Below, in pieces: positions 5,915-6,003 of a stretch of DNA of 6,003 nt. The stretch lies in NCBI GenBank assembly GCA_021810175.1, contig JAJZJJ010000210.1:1-6003 (forward strand), read 5' to 3'. Below the pieces are notes generated by a model that ran no database searches, was not told the origin of the DNA, and saw nothing but the letters and a program-made list of their open reading frames with translations. The stretch's first letter is position 1. The number at the start of each line of letters is the position of its first letter. A program made the translations under genes and the position numbers. The stretch is from Acidobacteriota bacterium (lineage in GTDB: Bacteria > Acidobacteriota > Terriglobia > Terriglobales > Acidobacteriaceae).

Positions 5915-5986
5915 GAGCCTGTCGGGGATAGCGATTTTCAGGCTCGCGGTTTGGTTTGTGCCTGAGTTTTCGGATTCCTCATCGCT
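5915..5986. repeat. Overlapping inverted repeats downstream of the FmdB-like gene
   Basis: GAGCCTG (5915-5921) pairs exactly with CAGGCTC (5939-5945) across 17 bases. The second arm can instead pair in TCAGGC (5938-5943) with GCCTGA (5960-5965), and AGCGAT (5930-5935) with ATCGCT (5981-5986). The first stem begins eight bases after the stop at 5907, so it may act as a transcript end, but it is followed by CGCGG rather than a T-run. It may equally be part of a dispersed repeat or the leader of a gene beyond the window. The rest of 5908-6003 shows no gene. Confidence 0.4.
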
Positions 5987-6003
5987 TGGGATTATGTGGG
6001 TAA

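Overview
The window reads as an ordinary, gene-dense chromosomal stretch of a GC-rich, free-living bacterium. The best guess is Acidobacteriota (Terriglobia type). This rests on the style of the aminotransferase and long SerA proteins, the PIP-synthase-like phosphatidyltransferase and the mixed neighbourhood of housekeeping genes; it is recognition from memory, not a search result. I see no tRNA, rRNA, CRISPR array, transposase, phage gene or toxin/defence module, and no clear novel system.

Layout. The left edge (to 125) holds the last 40 residues of a GreA/GreB-type transcript-cleavage factor. Close behind it on the + strand are a six-helix CDP-alcohol phosphatidyltransferase (154-780) and, after a 54-bp gap carrying a 22-bp near-tandem duplication, an isoaspartyl peptidase/L-asparaginase of the Thr-nucleophile type (835-1776). 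On the minus strand, convergent with that gene, lies a GatB/YqeY-domain protein (1873-2343). It shares an 86-bp divergent control region with the next + strand gene. That region contains a perfect 8-1-8 palindrome, a second inverted repeat and -10-like elements for both directions.

The right half is a serine-biosynthesis pair. A class V (alanine-glyoxylate type) aminotransferase (2430-3698) is followed, after a 156-bp leader with two hairpins, by a long (type I) D-3-phosphoglycerate dehydrogenase SerA with ASB and ACT domains (3855-5489). SerA would make 3-phosphohydroxypyruvate, and the neighbouring aminotransferase is well placed to convert it to phosphoserine in place of a classical SerC. 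Twenty-five bases downstream is a small FmdB-family zinc-ribbon protein with a long Ser/Gly/Asn/Lys tail (5515-5907). The last 96 bases hold overlapping inverted repeats that could be a terminator or part of a dispersed repeat.

The points most worth checking are the divergent palindrome, the structured serA leader, the inferred SerC replacement, and the Cys-bearing C-terminal extension of the aminotransferase.
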